64,000 nt of DNA, taken from NCBI GenBank assembly GCA_002452815.1, contig DKFM01000008.1:225862-289861 (forward strand), in the 5' to 3' direction. The stretch is from Rhodobacteraceae bacterium UBA6796. GTDB lineage: Bacteria > Pseudomonadota > Alphaproteobacteria > Rhodobacterales > Rhodobacteraceae. The notes beneath the pieces were generated by a model that was given only the letters and a program-made list of their open reading frames with translations, ran no database searches and was not told where the DNA came from. Position numbers and translations under genes: made by a program. Shown here in pieces: positions 1-9,967 of this stretch (its first letter is position 1; each line of letters opens with the position of its first letter).

Positions 1-112
1 GCCCACGGTGCACCCCGCCTGCGTCGGCTGCGGCACCTGCGAGATGATCTGCCCGACAGAGCCTGCCGCCATCGTCATCGACACCGAATTTGCCAAGGAG
101 GCACAGGCATGA
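1..112 (+). CDS. nosG: C-terminal fragment of NapG/NosG-type ferredoxin (5' partial)
   Basis: Only the last 36 codons are inside the window. They contain a C-x2-C-x2-C-x3-CP [4Fe-4S] motif (CVGCGTCEMICP), and the frame ends in ATGA, overlapping the start of the next gene by 4 bp. NapG-type proteins are periplasmic polyferredoxins that work with a NapH-type membrane quinol-oxidising protein. In some nitrous-oxide-reductase (nos) clusters the homologous pair is called NosG/NosH and is thought to feed electrons to the periplasmic nitrous oxide reductase system. The following nosH-, nosF-, nosL- and nosY-like genes favour the nos assignment over nap. MauM-type ferredoxins are similar, and with only 36 residues the subfamily rests on context. 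Confidence 0.7.
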   Translation, partial: PTVHPACVGCGTCEMICPTEPAAIVIDTEFAKEAQA

Positions 113-1086
113 AGTGGTTCCTGCACAAGCTGGCGATGATGTTTGGCGCCGAAGGCCGCAAGGCCACGCCGGAAGAGGAAACCGACGCCGCCCGCGCGAT
201 GAAGAAGCTCAAGAAAACCCCCGAGCAGGTCAAGAAGCGCAAGGAAATCATCGAACACGAACTGGAATTCCCGCTGGTGCGGCACAAGTGGCGCAACCTG
301 CGGTGGGCCTCGATCATCCTGATTAACGCGATGTTCATCGTGTCCTTCGCCTGGGATGTGCAACTGGTCGAAGGCTCGCTCACCGCCTCGCGGTTTTTAG
401 GGTTCCACATGGCCGATCCCAATGCCGCGCTGCAGGTGTTTCTGGCCTTCAAGGAGCTGGTGCTCAATCTGGTGATCGGCACCGTCACGGTGATCTTGCT
501 GTGGTGGGTCGTGGGCGGGCGCGCCTTTTGCAGCTGGGCCTGCCCCTATCACCTGCTGGCCGAATGGGCCGAGGCGATCCACCTGTTTCTGGCGCGGCGC
601 GGCTGGGTCAAGGATCACCCGTTCCACCGCGGGCTGCGGGTGGTGCTGTGGTTCGTGTTCATGACGCTGGCCTTCCTGACCGGCTACACCGTGTTCGAAT
701 ACATCAACCCGGTCGGCATCGTCAGCCGGGCGCTGATCTACGGGCCCACGGTCGCGGTGGTCTGGGTGATCTTCCTGCTGGGGGTCGAAATCTTTTTCTC
801 GCGCCGGTTCTGGTGCCGCTATGTCTGCCCGATCGGCCTGACCTATGGTATCACCGGGGCTGTGGCGCCCGTGCAGATCAAATACGATCTGGAAAAATGC
901 GTCCACGAGGGCGAATGCCGCGCGGTGTGCCTGGTGCCGCATGTGCTGGACATCACCAAGATGGGCTATGCGTCCGACACCACCGAATATATCGGGCCCG
1001 ACTGCACCCGCTGCGGGCTGTGTGTCGATGTCTGCCCGCAGAACGCGCTGAGCTTCACCGTGCGCGGCATCGACAAGATCATCTGA
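109..1086 (+). CDS. nosH: NapH/NosH-type membrane iron-sulfur protein
   Basis: This 325-residue protein has the NapH/NosR-type layout. A charged cytoplasmic N-terminus precedes several membrane segments, two C-x3-CP motifs lie near cytoplasmic loops (C141-C145-P and C236-C240-P), and a C-terminal ferredoxin domain follows. The second cluster motif is canonical (C299, C302, C305, C309). The first reads C264-x5-C270-x3-C274, so Glu267 sits where the second cysteine of C-x2-C-x2-C-x3-C is expected. The family moves electrons from the quinol pool toward periplasmic reductases. The gene overlaps the NosG-like tail by 4 bp and is followed 9 bp later by a NosF-like ATPase, which supports a role in nitrous oxide respiration. 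A NapH or MauN identity cannot be fully excluded. Confidence 0.75.
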   Translation: MKWFLHKLAMMFGAEGRKATPEEETDAARAMKKLKKTPEQVKKRKEIIEHELEFPLVRHKWRNLRWASIILINAMFIVSFAWDVQLVEGSLTASRFLGFHMADPNAALQVFLAFKELVLNLVIGTVTVILLWWVVGGRAFCSWACPYHLLAEWAEAIHLFLARRGWVKDHPFHRGLRVVLWFVFMTLAFLTGYTVFEYINPVGIVSRALIYGPTVAVVWVIFLLGVEIFFSRRFWCRYVCPIGLTYGITGAVAPVQIKYDLEKCVHEGECRAVCLVPHVLDITKMGYASDTTEYIGPDCTRCGLCVDVCPQNALSFTVRGIDKII

Positions 1087-1095
1087 GGGGGCATC

Positions 1096-1959
1096 ATGAT
1101 TACCATCGAGCGCCTGACCAAACGCTTCGACCGTCGCGCGGTGCTGGACGAATTGACGCTGTCGATCGCGGCGGGCGACCGGATCGCACTGATCGGGTCG
1201 AACGGGGCGGGCAAGACGACGCTGTTTCGTTGCCTGCTGGGCCATTACCGCCACGAAGGGCGGGTGGGGTTTGACGGTGCCGCAGGCGGGCGGCGCGATG
1301 CGACGGCGCTGTCGCGGATCGCCTTCGTGCCGCAACTGCCGCCGCCGCTGCGCATGCCGGTGGGCGAATTGCTGAGTTTTGCCGAAAAGGGCGCGGGCGC
1401 CGACCGCGCGCTGATGGGCCAGATCGCCGAGCGGATGGGGATTGATCTGGACGAGGTGCGCAAGCGCCCGTTCTACCGCCTGTCGGGCGGGCAGAAGCAG
1501 AAGATCCTGGTGACCGTCGCCCTGGGGCGCAATGCCGATCTGATGATCTTTGACGAGCCGTCGGCCAACCTCGATCCGGCGGCGCGGGCGGTGTTCATCG
1601 ACCTGTTGGCGGAACGGCGCGATGCCTCGATGCTGATCGCCAGTCATCGGTTGGAAGAGGTGGCGCCACTGGTCAACCGCGTGATCGAGATGGACCGCGG
1701 CCGTGTCGTGCTGGACGATGCGGTGATGGACCGGCTGAAGGCGGGCGAATTCCGCCGCGCCGAAATCGTGCTGAACGCGCCGCATGCCCCGTTCGCGCTG
1801 GCGCTGGCCGCTTGGGGGTTCGCGGCCAACGGTGCCGGCACCCGGTTCACCGGCCCCGTCCCCGCCGCCGAGACGTTCCGTTTTCTGGGCCTGCTGGCCC
1901 GCTATGGCAGCCTGATCGAAAGCCTTTCGCTGGATCAGGCGCCGGAAAGGGTGAACTGA
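1096..1959 (+). CDS. nosF: NosF-like ABC transporter ATP-binding protein
   Basis: This 287-residue ABC ATPase has Walker A GSNGAGKTT (residues 34-42), signature LSGGQ (129-133), Walker B LMIFDEP and an H-loop histidine in IASHR. A C-terminal extension of about 80 residues follows the nucleotide-binding fold. NosF works with the membrane protein NosY and periplasmic NosD in assembling the CuZ copper-sulfide site of nitrous oxide reductase. A purine-rich ribosome site (GAGGGGG) precedes the ATG, and nosL follows after a single base. The nosF-nosL-nosY order, with NosG/NosH homologues upstream, is what ties this ATPase to the nos system. Confidence 0.82.
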   Translation: MITIERLTKRFDRRAVLDELTLSIAAGDRIALIGSNGAGKTTLFRCLLGHYRHEGRVGFDGAAGGRRDATALSRIAFVPQLPPPLRMPVGELLSFAEKGAGADRALMGQIAERMGIDLDEVRKRPFYRLSGGQKQKILVTVALGRNADLMIFDEPSANLDPAARAVFIDLLAERRDASMLIASHRLEEVAPLVNRVIEMDRGRVVLDDAVMDRLKAGEFRRAEIVLNAPHAPFALALAAWGFAANGAGTRFTGPVPAAETFRFLGLLARYGSLIESLSLDQAPERVN

Positions 1960-1960
1960 G

Positions 1961-2464
1961 ATGTGCCGCCGCTGCCATGGCCCGAACCGCCGCCAGATGA
2001 TCGCGCTGCTGGCCGCCGCGCCGCTGCTGGCCGCCTGCAAGCCGCAGACCGAGGGCCCCGAGCCGATCCGCTGGGGCCGCGAGACCTGCGAGATCTGCGG
2101 CATGATCATTTCCGAACCGAACTTCGCCGCCGAGGTGCGCGGCGGCCCCGACCGCAGGCTGGTGAAATTCGACGACATCGGCGATGCGGTGCATTGGCTG
2201 GAAGAACAGGGCTGGAAAGACGCCGCCGATGTCGAATTCTGGGTGATGGATTACGACAGCGGAATGAAGGGCGATGCCTGGCTTGATGCGCGCAAGGCCT
2301 ATTACCGCGCTGGCGTCGTGTCGCCGATGGATTACGGCTTTGCGGCGGTGGCCTATCCGGCGTCCGACACCATCGACTTTGCCGCGATGCGTTTGGCGGT
2401 TCTGGCGCGCGGTTTGACATGGCGGTGCCACCCGGGCGATGAAACGGAAGGACAGCAAGGATGA
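1961..2464 (+). CDS. nosL: NosL-type copper-chaperone lipoprotein
   Basis: This 167-residue protein has an N-terminal export signal ending in a lipobox (LLAAC, Cys26 as lipid anchor) and the NosL signature CEICGM (Cys43, Cys46, Met48). NosL is an outer-membrane-facing periplasmic lipoprotein that binds Cu(I) and delivers copper for the CuZ centre of nitrous oxide reductase. An arginine pair (NRRQM) precedes the hydrophobic stretch, so Tat export is possible though not compelling. The gene overlaps the nosY-like start by 4 bp (ATGA). Placement between nosF and nosY, rather than after nosY, is less usual but seen in some cluster variants. Confidence 0.88.
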   Translation: MCRRCHGPNRRQMIALLAAAPLLAACKPQTEGPEPIRWGRETCEICGMIISEPNFAAEVRGGPDRRLVKFDDIGDAVHWLEEQGWKDAADVEFWVMDYDSGMKGDAWLDARKAYYRAGVVSPMDYGFAAVAYPASDTIDFAAMRLAVLARGLTWRCHPGDETEGQQG

Positions 2465-3363
2465 ACGCGATGACCTCTGACCCCGTGACGCGCGAAACCG
2501 CCCCGGTTCAGGCCGCCCGCCCTGCCGCGCCCGCCCGCACGGGGCTGGGCCTGATGCTGCGGCTGGAGCTGTCGGAATCGCTGCGCTCGCGCTGGTTCCA
2601 TTTCTATTCGGTGGTCGCGATCGGGCTGATGCTGCTGCTGATCGTGACCGGAATTTCCGAAAGCCGCGTGCTGGGCTTCACCGGCCTGTCGCGCCTGCTG
2701 GTGACCTATATCCAGATCATGATGGCGGTTTTGCCGCTGTTCATCGTGGTGACCACAGCGCGATCCATGGTCGGCGACCGCGAGGCGGGCAATCTGGAAT
2801 ACATGCTGGCCTTCCCGGTGTCGTTGCGGGTCTGGTATTGGGGCCGGTTTCTGGCGCGGCTGATGCTGGTGCTGGCACCGATCGGCGTGGCGCTGGCACT
2901 GGCGGCGGGCTATGGCGTGGCGATGGGCCGCGCGGTGCCCTGGGCGCATGTCGGGCTGTATTCCGGGCTGGTCGCGGCGCTCAGCGCCTGTTTCCTGGGG
3001 ATCGGGTTTCTGATTTCGGCCGTGTCCCGGTCGACCGAGGTCGCCCTGGGCGCAAGCCTGCTGATCTGGCTGGCGCTGGTGGCCTTTCTGGACCTGCTGC
3101 TGCTGTCGATCCTGATTCAGCAGAATTTCGTGCCCGAATTCGTGATCGGCATCGCGCTGGCCAATCCGCTGCAAAGTTTCCGCACGGCGTCGATGATCCT
3201 GTTCGACCCGCAGCTGATCCTGCTGGGGCCGGCGTCTTATGTGATCCTCGATCATTTCGGGGTGACGGGCTATGTCGCCTGGGCGATGGCCTATCCGACC
3301 GTGCTGGGGCTGGCTATGGCGGCTTTGGGATACTGGCGGTTTTCGCGCGGTGATCTGGTCTGA
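2461..3363 (+). CDS. nosY: NosY-like ABC transporter permease
   Basis: This 300-residue integral membrane protein has about six hydrophobic segments after a roughly 40-residue cytoplasmic N-terminus. The motif VGDREAGNLEYMLAFPVS is characteristic of NosY/ABC-2 type permeases. It is the expected membrane partner of the NosF-like ATPase upstream and completes the NosFY unit required for maturation of nitrous oxide reductase. Its start overlaps the nosL stop. This is the last gene of the plus-strand nos operon; the next two genes are on the opposite strand, 12 bp away and convergent. Confidence 0.82.
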   Translation: MNAMTSDPVTRETAPVQAARPAAPARTGLGLMLRLELSESLRSRWFHFYSVVAIGLMLLLIVTGISESRVLGFTGLSRLLVTYIQIMMAVLPLFIVVTTARSMVGDREAGNLEYMLAFPVSLRVWYWGRFLARLMLVLAPIGVALALAAGYGVAMGRAVPWAHVGLYSGLVAALSACFLGIGFLISAVSRSTEVALGASLLIWLALVAFLDLLLLSILIQQNFVPEFVIGIALANPLQSFRTASMILFDPQLILLGPASYVILDHFGVTGYVAWAMAYPTVLGLAMAALGYWRFSRGDLV

Positions 3364-3375
3364 GCGCCGCGGCGC

Positions 3376-3921
3376 TCAGCCAAGGCCGCTGATCCAGTCC
3401 AGCGTGGCGTCATCGTCCCAATGCGCCTCGCCCTCGACCCGGGCAATCATCTGGCCTGTGGCGTTCAGAAGCACGGTGGTCGGCAGGTTCTCGATCCCCA
3501 GAACCGCCTTCAGATTGTCGCCATCGCCCACCAGAACCGGCAGGTTGGTGATGGCGGTTTCGCGATAGAAGCGCCGCACCCCCGCCGCCCCGCGCCAGTC
3601 GAAGGCCAGCGGCAGCACCGCCGCCCGCCCCGGATCGAGCCGGTCGGCCAGCCGGGCAAGCGAGGGCATTTCACGTCGGCAGGGCAGGCACCATGGGCCC
3701 CACAGGCTCAGCACCACCATCTTGCCGGCGAATTCGGCAATCTGCCGCGGGCTGCCGTCGCCGTCGCGCATCTGCAGGCCGTTCGCGTCGCGGATCGGCG
3801 CGGCGGGGCGGGCCAGCGTGGCGGCGGATGGGGCAAAGGCGGCTTCGGCGCGCGCGTTCAGCGGCAGGGCCAGCGCCGCCGCGCCCAGCAGGAACCCGCG
3901 CCGGGACGCGCGCCCGTTCAC
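3376..3921 (-). CDS. TlpA-like thioredoxin-fold protein, exported
   Basis: This 181-residue protein has a probable Tat signal (S-R-R-G-F-L at residues 6-11, then a hydrophobic run ending near NARA) and a thioredoxin/TlpA domain with active-site W-C-L-P-C (Cys78, Cys81). TlpA-like periplasmic oxidoreductases reduce copper-site cysteines or handle cytochrome c maturation. The gene overlaps the 3' end of the SCO gene by 4 bp, so the two form an operon. SCO and TlpA pairs are known to cooperate in loading CuA sites of cytochrome oxidase or nitrous oxide reductase, which fits the adjacent nos genes. Its exact target is inferred. Confidence 0.75.
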   Translation of the reverse strand: MNGRASRRGFLLGAAALALPLNARAEAAFAPSAATLARPAAPIRDANGLQMRDGDGSPRQIAEFAGKMVVLSLWGPWCLPCRREMPSLARLADRLDPGRAAVLPLAFDWRGAAGVRRFYRETAITNLPVLVGDGDNLKAVLGIENLPTTVLLNATGQMIARVEGEAHWDDDATLDWISGLG

Positions 3922-4532
3922 TGCGGCGTCGCGTCCATGATGGCGCGCATGTCGGTGGCAATGTCCTCGGCGCTGGTGCCGTGCGGATAGCGTTTGATCA
4001 GCACACCCTGCGGATCAAGGAACGCGATCGAGGCGGTATGGTCGATGGCATAACGATCGGGCTGCGCCGGATCGGGAACGTGCCTTTCATAGCGCGCGTT
4101 GAACGCCTTCACCATGTGATCGGTATAGGCCTTGGGGCCGCGCAGGCCGATGATGCGCTCGTCGAAAAACGCCAGATAGTCGCGCATCAGCTTGGCGGTA
4201 TCCCGCTCGGGGTCGACAGTCACGAAGACCGGCGTGACCTGTTCGGCGGCATCGCCCAGCAGATCCAGCGTATCGGCCAGCGTCGACAGCGAGGTCGGGC
4301 AGACGTCGGGGCAGCCGGTATAGCCGAAATACAGCAGCACGAATTTGCCCTGCAGATCCTCGTTGGTGGTCACATTGCCATACAGATCTTCCATCATGTA
4401 ACGGCGCGGCATCGGATCGGCGGGGGCGTCGGCTGCGGGCTCCAGATCGGCGTGATCGGCCAGGGCCATGGTCGCGGGCAACAGCGGCAGGGCCAGCACG
4501 GACCCCAGAAGAAGCAAACGTCGGGTGAGCAT
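3918..4532 (-). CDS. SCO1/SenC family copper-binding protein
   Basis: This 204-residue protein has an N-terminal hydrophobic signal or anchor (residues 5-25) and an SCO thioredoxin-like fold. The diagnostic copper ligands are CPDVC (Cys74, Cys78) and a distal histidine in YAIDHT (His165). SCO proteins deliver copper to CuA sites of cytochrome c oxidase and, in denitrifiers, of nitrous oxide reductase. It is the first gene of a two-gene operon with the TlpA-like protein and lies next to the nos cluster. An FNR-type half-palindrome lies about 60 bp upstream, suggesting oxygen-responsive control. Confidence 0.85.
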   Translation of the reverse strand: MLTRRLLLLGSVLALPLLPATMALADHADLEPAADAPADPMPRRYMMEDLYGNVTTNEDLQGKFVLLYFGYTGCPDVCPTSLSTLADTLDLLGDAAEQVTPVFVTVDPERDTAKLMRDYLAFFDERIIGLRGPKAYTDHMVKAFNARYERHVPDPAQPDRYAIDHTASIAFLDPQGVLIKRYPHGTSAEDIATDMRAIMDATPQ

Positions 4533-4584
4533 GACATATCCTGTCTGTTTTGCGCGACCCTAGCGGGGTGCGGCGGCGGGGGCC

Positions 4585-4598
4585 TTGACTTTGATCAG
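4585..4598 (-). promoter_or_regulatory. Candidate FNR/NNR-type binding site upstream of sco
   Basis: TTGAC-TTTG-ATCAG matches the FNR/Dnr consensus TTGAT-N4-ATCAA at 8 of 10 defined positions. It is centred about 59 bp upstream of the SCO start codon, where activation of a transcript with a short leader would be possible. The functional link to denitrification genes supports it; the match is imperfect. Confidence 0.4.
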
Positions 4599-4650
4599 GG
4601 AAACCGCGGGCTGAAAGCCGCATCAAGGTGCGAAACAGACGGGGGTTACG

Positions 4651-5513
4651 ATGGCGGCGATCCTGGCGGCATTTTTGCCGGTGGCGATGATGGTGCTGAT
4701 GTTCACGCTTGGCTTGGGGCTTGGCCGGCGGGATCTGGGCGGTGCGTTGCGCGCATCGCGTGCCTATCCTGCGGGGCTGCTGGTGCAGGTGGTGGGTCTG
4801 CCGCTTCTGGCCTATGGTATCGGGCGCGGCTTCGGTCTGTCGCCGGTGATGATGGCGGGGCTGATGCTGGTGGCGGCATCGCCCGGCGGGGTCACCTCGA
4901 ATTACGCCACGCTGCTGATGCGCGGACGCGTCGGCCTGTCGGTGGCGATGACCCTGACGACGAGCCTGCTGGCGCCGCTGACCTTGCCGCTGGTGTTGGC
5001 GCTGGCGGGGGTGGCCGCGCCACAGCCCGGCGCGTTGCTGAAGATTTCGCTGGGCATGGTGGCGGTGGCGATCGTGCCGATGCTGGCGGGGATGGGCGCG
5101 GCGCGTCTGGCACCGCGGGCGATGGCGCGCCTGGCGCGCGTTCTGGACCCGGTGGCCAAGGCGCTGTTCGTGCTGATGGCGCTGGCGACCTTCGTGCAGA
5201 ACTGGGGCGCGATGCGGGGTGCCTTTGCCGAGGTCGGGCTGGCGGTTATCGCGCTGGCGGTTGCGGGGCCTGTGCTGGCGGTTCTGGCCGGGCGGGCGAT
5301 GGGGATCGAGCCTGCGGGCGTGCGCACGATCCTGACCGAGGTGTCATTGCAGAACGTCGCGATCACGCTGTTCGTGGCGGGCAGCTTGCTGCGCGATCCG
5401 CAACTGGCTATTCCGGGGCTGATCTATGCGGTGGTGATGAATATCGTCGTGCTGACGCTGATCGCCCTAGGCGGGGTCTGGCCGCGGGCGCAGGTGCTGG
5501 GGTCTGACCGGGC

Positions 5514-5517
<4 letters not shown>
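4651..5517 (+). CDS. Bile acid:sodium symporter family (BASS) transporter
   Basis: This 288-residue protein is almost entirely hydrophobic, with nine to ten membrane segments and the family-typical AASPGGVTSN motif in the fourth to fifth segment. BASS proteins couple sodium uptake to transport of organic anions such as bile acids, pantoate or keto acids; the substrate here cannot be told from sequence. It is monocistronic, reads away from the SCO/TlpA pair, and its stop overlaps the recQ stop by 4 bp in convergent orientation. Confidence 0.8.
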
Positions 5518-7589
<2,072 letters not shown>

Positions 7590-7592
7590 GGA

Positions 7593-7886
7593 TCAATAGC
7601 CGTAGAAGAAGCCCGCGTTATTGATCAGCGCGCGTTGCAGGATGATCAGCACGATGAACGCCACCAGCGGCGCCAGATCGAGCCCGGGCGTATTGGGCAG
7701 GAACCGGCGGATCGGGGTATAGACCGGCTCCAGCAGGTTGTTCAGCCCATACCAGATCTGCGCGACCAGCGGCTGACGCAGGTTCAGGACCTGAAAATTG
7801 ATCAGCCAGCTCATGACGATATGGGCGATCATGATGAACCAGACGACATTCAGGATCAGGGTGAGCGCCTGAAACAGCGTGACCAT
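7593..7886 (-). CDS. yggT: YggT family membrane protein
   Basis: This 97-residue protein has two hydrophobic hairpins and the family motif YTPIRRFLP followed by LDLAPLVAFI. The start at 7886 is supported by a GGAGG ribosome site 7 bp upstream; longer in-frame extensions lack one and read into non-conserved sequence. YggT proteins are small inner-membrane proteins linked to osmotic tolerance, cell division or chloroplast complex assembly in different organisms, with no agreed biochemical role. It lies just upstream of recQ. Confidence 0.85.
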   Translation of the reverse strand: MVTLFQALTLILNVVWFIMIAHIVMSWLINFQVLNLRQPLVAQIWYGLNNLLEPVYTPIRRFLPNTPGLDLAPLVAFIVLIILQRALINNAGFFYGY

Positions 7887-8025
7887 GGGCAACCTCCGGG
7901 TGGTGTTGGCCAACAGGTAAGGCAGGCGCGGGGCGCATGCAACCGCTGCAAGCGCAGGTATTTGCCGCAACGTAGAGATTGACGCGCCCGCTGCGCTGCG
8001 GCACGGCTGGGGGAAAGGAGAGCGC

Positions 8026-8553
8026 ATGTATCCGATTATCCGCATGGCCAAGGCCATTCTCGCGAACCGCAAGGCCCCGATGGGTATTCTGGAGACCCAC
8101 GTCAGCCAGCATATCGCCTGGCCCTGGGACATCGACCCCTGGAAGGATCTGAACAACGGGCGCACGCTGACGCTGTTCGATCTGGGGCGCATCGGGCTGG
8201 CGCAGCGCAGCGGTCTGAACGCCGCGCTGATGCGCAATCGCTGGGGCATCGTGGTGGCGGGCAATACCACGCGCTATCGCAAGCGGATCACCATGATGCA
8301 GCGCTTCGAGATGCGCTCACGCTGCATCGGCTGGGACAAGCGCTTCGTCTATATGGAGCAGGCGATGTGGCGCGGCGGCGAATGTTGCAACCATATTCTG
8401 CTGCGCGGCGCGGTGACCTCGAAAGCCGGTATCGTGCCGCCCGAACAGGTGGTGGCGGCGATGGGCTTTGATCCGGTCAGTCCCGAATTGCCCGATTGGG
8501 TGGCGCATTGGATCGCCGCCGATCACGAACGCCCTTGGCCGCCGCAGTTTTGA
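8026..8553 (+). CDS. Acyl-CoA thioesterase-like (4HBT/THEM6-type hotdog) protein
   Basis: This 175-residue protein has the hotdog-fold pattern of FadM/THEM6-like thioesterases. The central helix sequence DLNNGRTLTLFDLGR sits where 4-hydroxybenzoyl-CoA thioesterases carry their catalytic Asp/Asn region, and strands such as RITMMQRFEMRSRCIGW follow. Such enzymes hydrolyse acyl-CoA or acyl-ACP thioesters in the cytoplasm. A strong GGAAAGGAG ribosome site fixes the ATG. Substrate is unknown. It precedes an MFS gene by 64 bp, and co-transcription is possible. Confidence 0.7.
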   Translation: MYPIIRMAKAILANRKAPMGILETHVSQHIAWPWDIDPWKDLNNGRTLTLFDLGRIGLAQRSGLNAALMRNRWGIVVAGNTTRYRKRITMMQRFEMRSRCIGWDKRFVYMEQAMWRGGECCNHILLRGAVTSKAGIVPPEQVVAAMGFDPVSPELPDWVAHWIAADHERPWPPQF

Positions 8554-8617
8554 CGCCCGACGCTTGCGCCGCGCCCCGATTTCGGGCTTGATCCGCCCAA
8601 GGGTCAGGGGGGACGCA

Positions 8618-9967
8618 ATGATCACCACGCGCAAACGCATCTGGGGCTGGTATTTCTTTGACTGGGCCAGCCAGCCGTTCAACACCCTGCTGATCACCTT
8701 CATCTTCGCGCCGTTCATGAAGGACCTGCTGGGCGACGGTTCCGCCGCGCAGACGGTCTGGGGCTATGGCGTGGGTCTGGCCGGGCTGGTGATTGCGCTG
8801 ACCTCGCCGTTCCTAGGGGCGATCGCCGACAAGGCCGGCCGGCGCATCCCCTTTATCTGGCTGTTTTCGCTGATGTATATCGGTGGCGCCTGGGGGCTGT
8901 GGTATGCGGTGCCGGGCGATTACAGCCTGATGGTCATCATGACCTCTTTCGCGATCGGCATGATCGGGATGGAGTTTGCGACCACCTTCACCAACGCGAT
9001 GCTGCCCGACCTGGCCCCGCGCGAGGATATGGGCAAGGTATCGGGCTCGGGCTGGGCGTTCGGTTATATCGGGGGCATGCTGGCGCTGATCGTGATGCTG
9101 GGGTTCCTGCAGATCAGCCCGACCACAGGCAAGACCATGATCGGCCTGCCGCCGCTGTTCGGGCTGGATCTGGCCGCGCGCGAAGACACCCGGATCGTCG
9201 GGCCGCTGACCGCGGTCTGGTATGCGGTGTTCATGATCCCGTTCTTCCTGTGGGTGCGCGAGCCGCGCCACCCCGGCGCGGTATCGGTGCCTGCCGCGGC
9301 GCGGGCCGCCTGGCCCGAGCTGAAACACACGCTGCGCGCCTTGCCGCGGCAGCGCAGCCTGTTCGCCTATCTGCTGTCGTCGATGTTCTATCGCGACGCG
9401 CTGAACGGCATCTACACCTTCGGCGGGCTTTATGCGGCCGGCGTGCTGAACTGGTCGATCACCCAGATCGGGATCTTCGGGATTCTGGGCACGATCACCG
9501 GGGCGCTGTTTGCCTGGCTGGGCGGCAAGGCGGACGACCGTTTCGGCCCGAAATCGGTGATCATCTTCAACGTCGTTCTGCTGACGGCGGTGGTGGTGGG
9601 TGTGGTGTTCATCTCGCGCAGTGCGGTGTTCGGTATCGCCGTGGGCCCTGACAGCACCCTGCCCGACATCGCCTTTTATGTGATGGGCGGACTGATCGGC
9701 GCGGGCGGCGGCGCGCTGCAATCGGCCAGCCGCACGATGCTGGTGCGCCAGGCCGACCCCGAGAAGATCACCGAACATTTCGGCCTTTATGCGCTGTCGG
9801 GCAAGGCCACGGCCTTCATCGCGCCCCTGTCGATCGGGGTGATGACCCATCTGAGCGGAAATCAGTCGATCGGGATCACTCCCATCATCGTGCTTTTCGT
9901 TCTGGGGCTGGTGCTGCTAGGCTGGGTCAAATCCAATGCCCCCAGACCCGACGAGAGCGCCGCATGA
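8618..9967 (+). CDS. MFS transporter, UMF1/Atg22-like family
   Basis: This 449-residue protein has about twelve membrane segments. The N-terminal GWYFFDWASQPF and LTSPFLGAIADKAGRRIPF stretches are typical of the UMF1/Atg22-like branch of the major facilitator superfamily. Fungal members export amino acids from vacuoles; bacterial substrates are largely unassigned. The ATG at 8618 was chosen because it follows a G-rich ribosome site and begins the conserved N-terminus; an upstream in-frame ATG would add 50 residues overlapping the thioesterase gene. The stop overlaps the mepA start (ATGA). Confidence 0.82.
   Translation: MITTRKRIWGWYFFDWASQPFNTLLITFIFAPFMKDLLGDGSAAQTVWGYGVGLAGLVIALTSPFLGAIADKAGRRIPFIWLFSLMYIGGAWGLWYAVPGDYSLMVIMTSFAIGMIGMEFATTFTNAMLPDLAPREDMGKVSGSGWAFGYIGGMLALIVMLGFLQISPTTGKTMIGLPPLFGLDLAAREDTRIVGPLTAVWYAVFMIPFFLWVREPRHPGAVSVPAAARAAWPELKHTLRALPRQRSLFAYLLSSMFYRDALNGIYTFGGLYAAGVLNWSITQIGIFGILGTITGALFAWLGGKADDRFGPKSVIIFNVVLLTAVVVGVVFISRSAVFGIAVGPDSTLPDIAFYVMGGLIGAGGGALQSASRTMLVRQADPEKITEHFGLYALSGKATAFIAPLSIGVMTHLSGNQSIGITPIIVLFVLGLVLLGWVKSNAPRPDESAA

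Noticed and set aside
397..2178. Long antisense open frame opposite nosH-nosF
   Set aside because: High-GC shadow frame with Arg/Gln/His-rich sequence, no domain and no ribosome site; the plus-strand genes are clear. Similar shadows opposite dxs, mtaB, the Dpp and Urt-like permeases, GGT and the M20 genes were discarded for the same reason.
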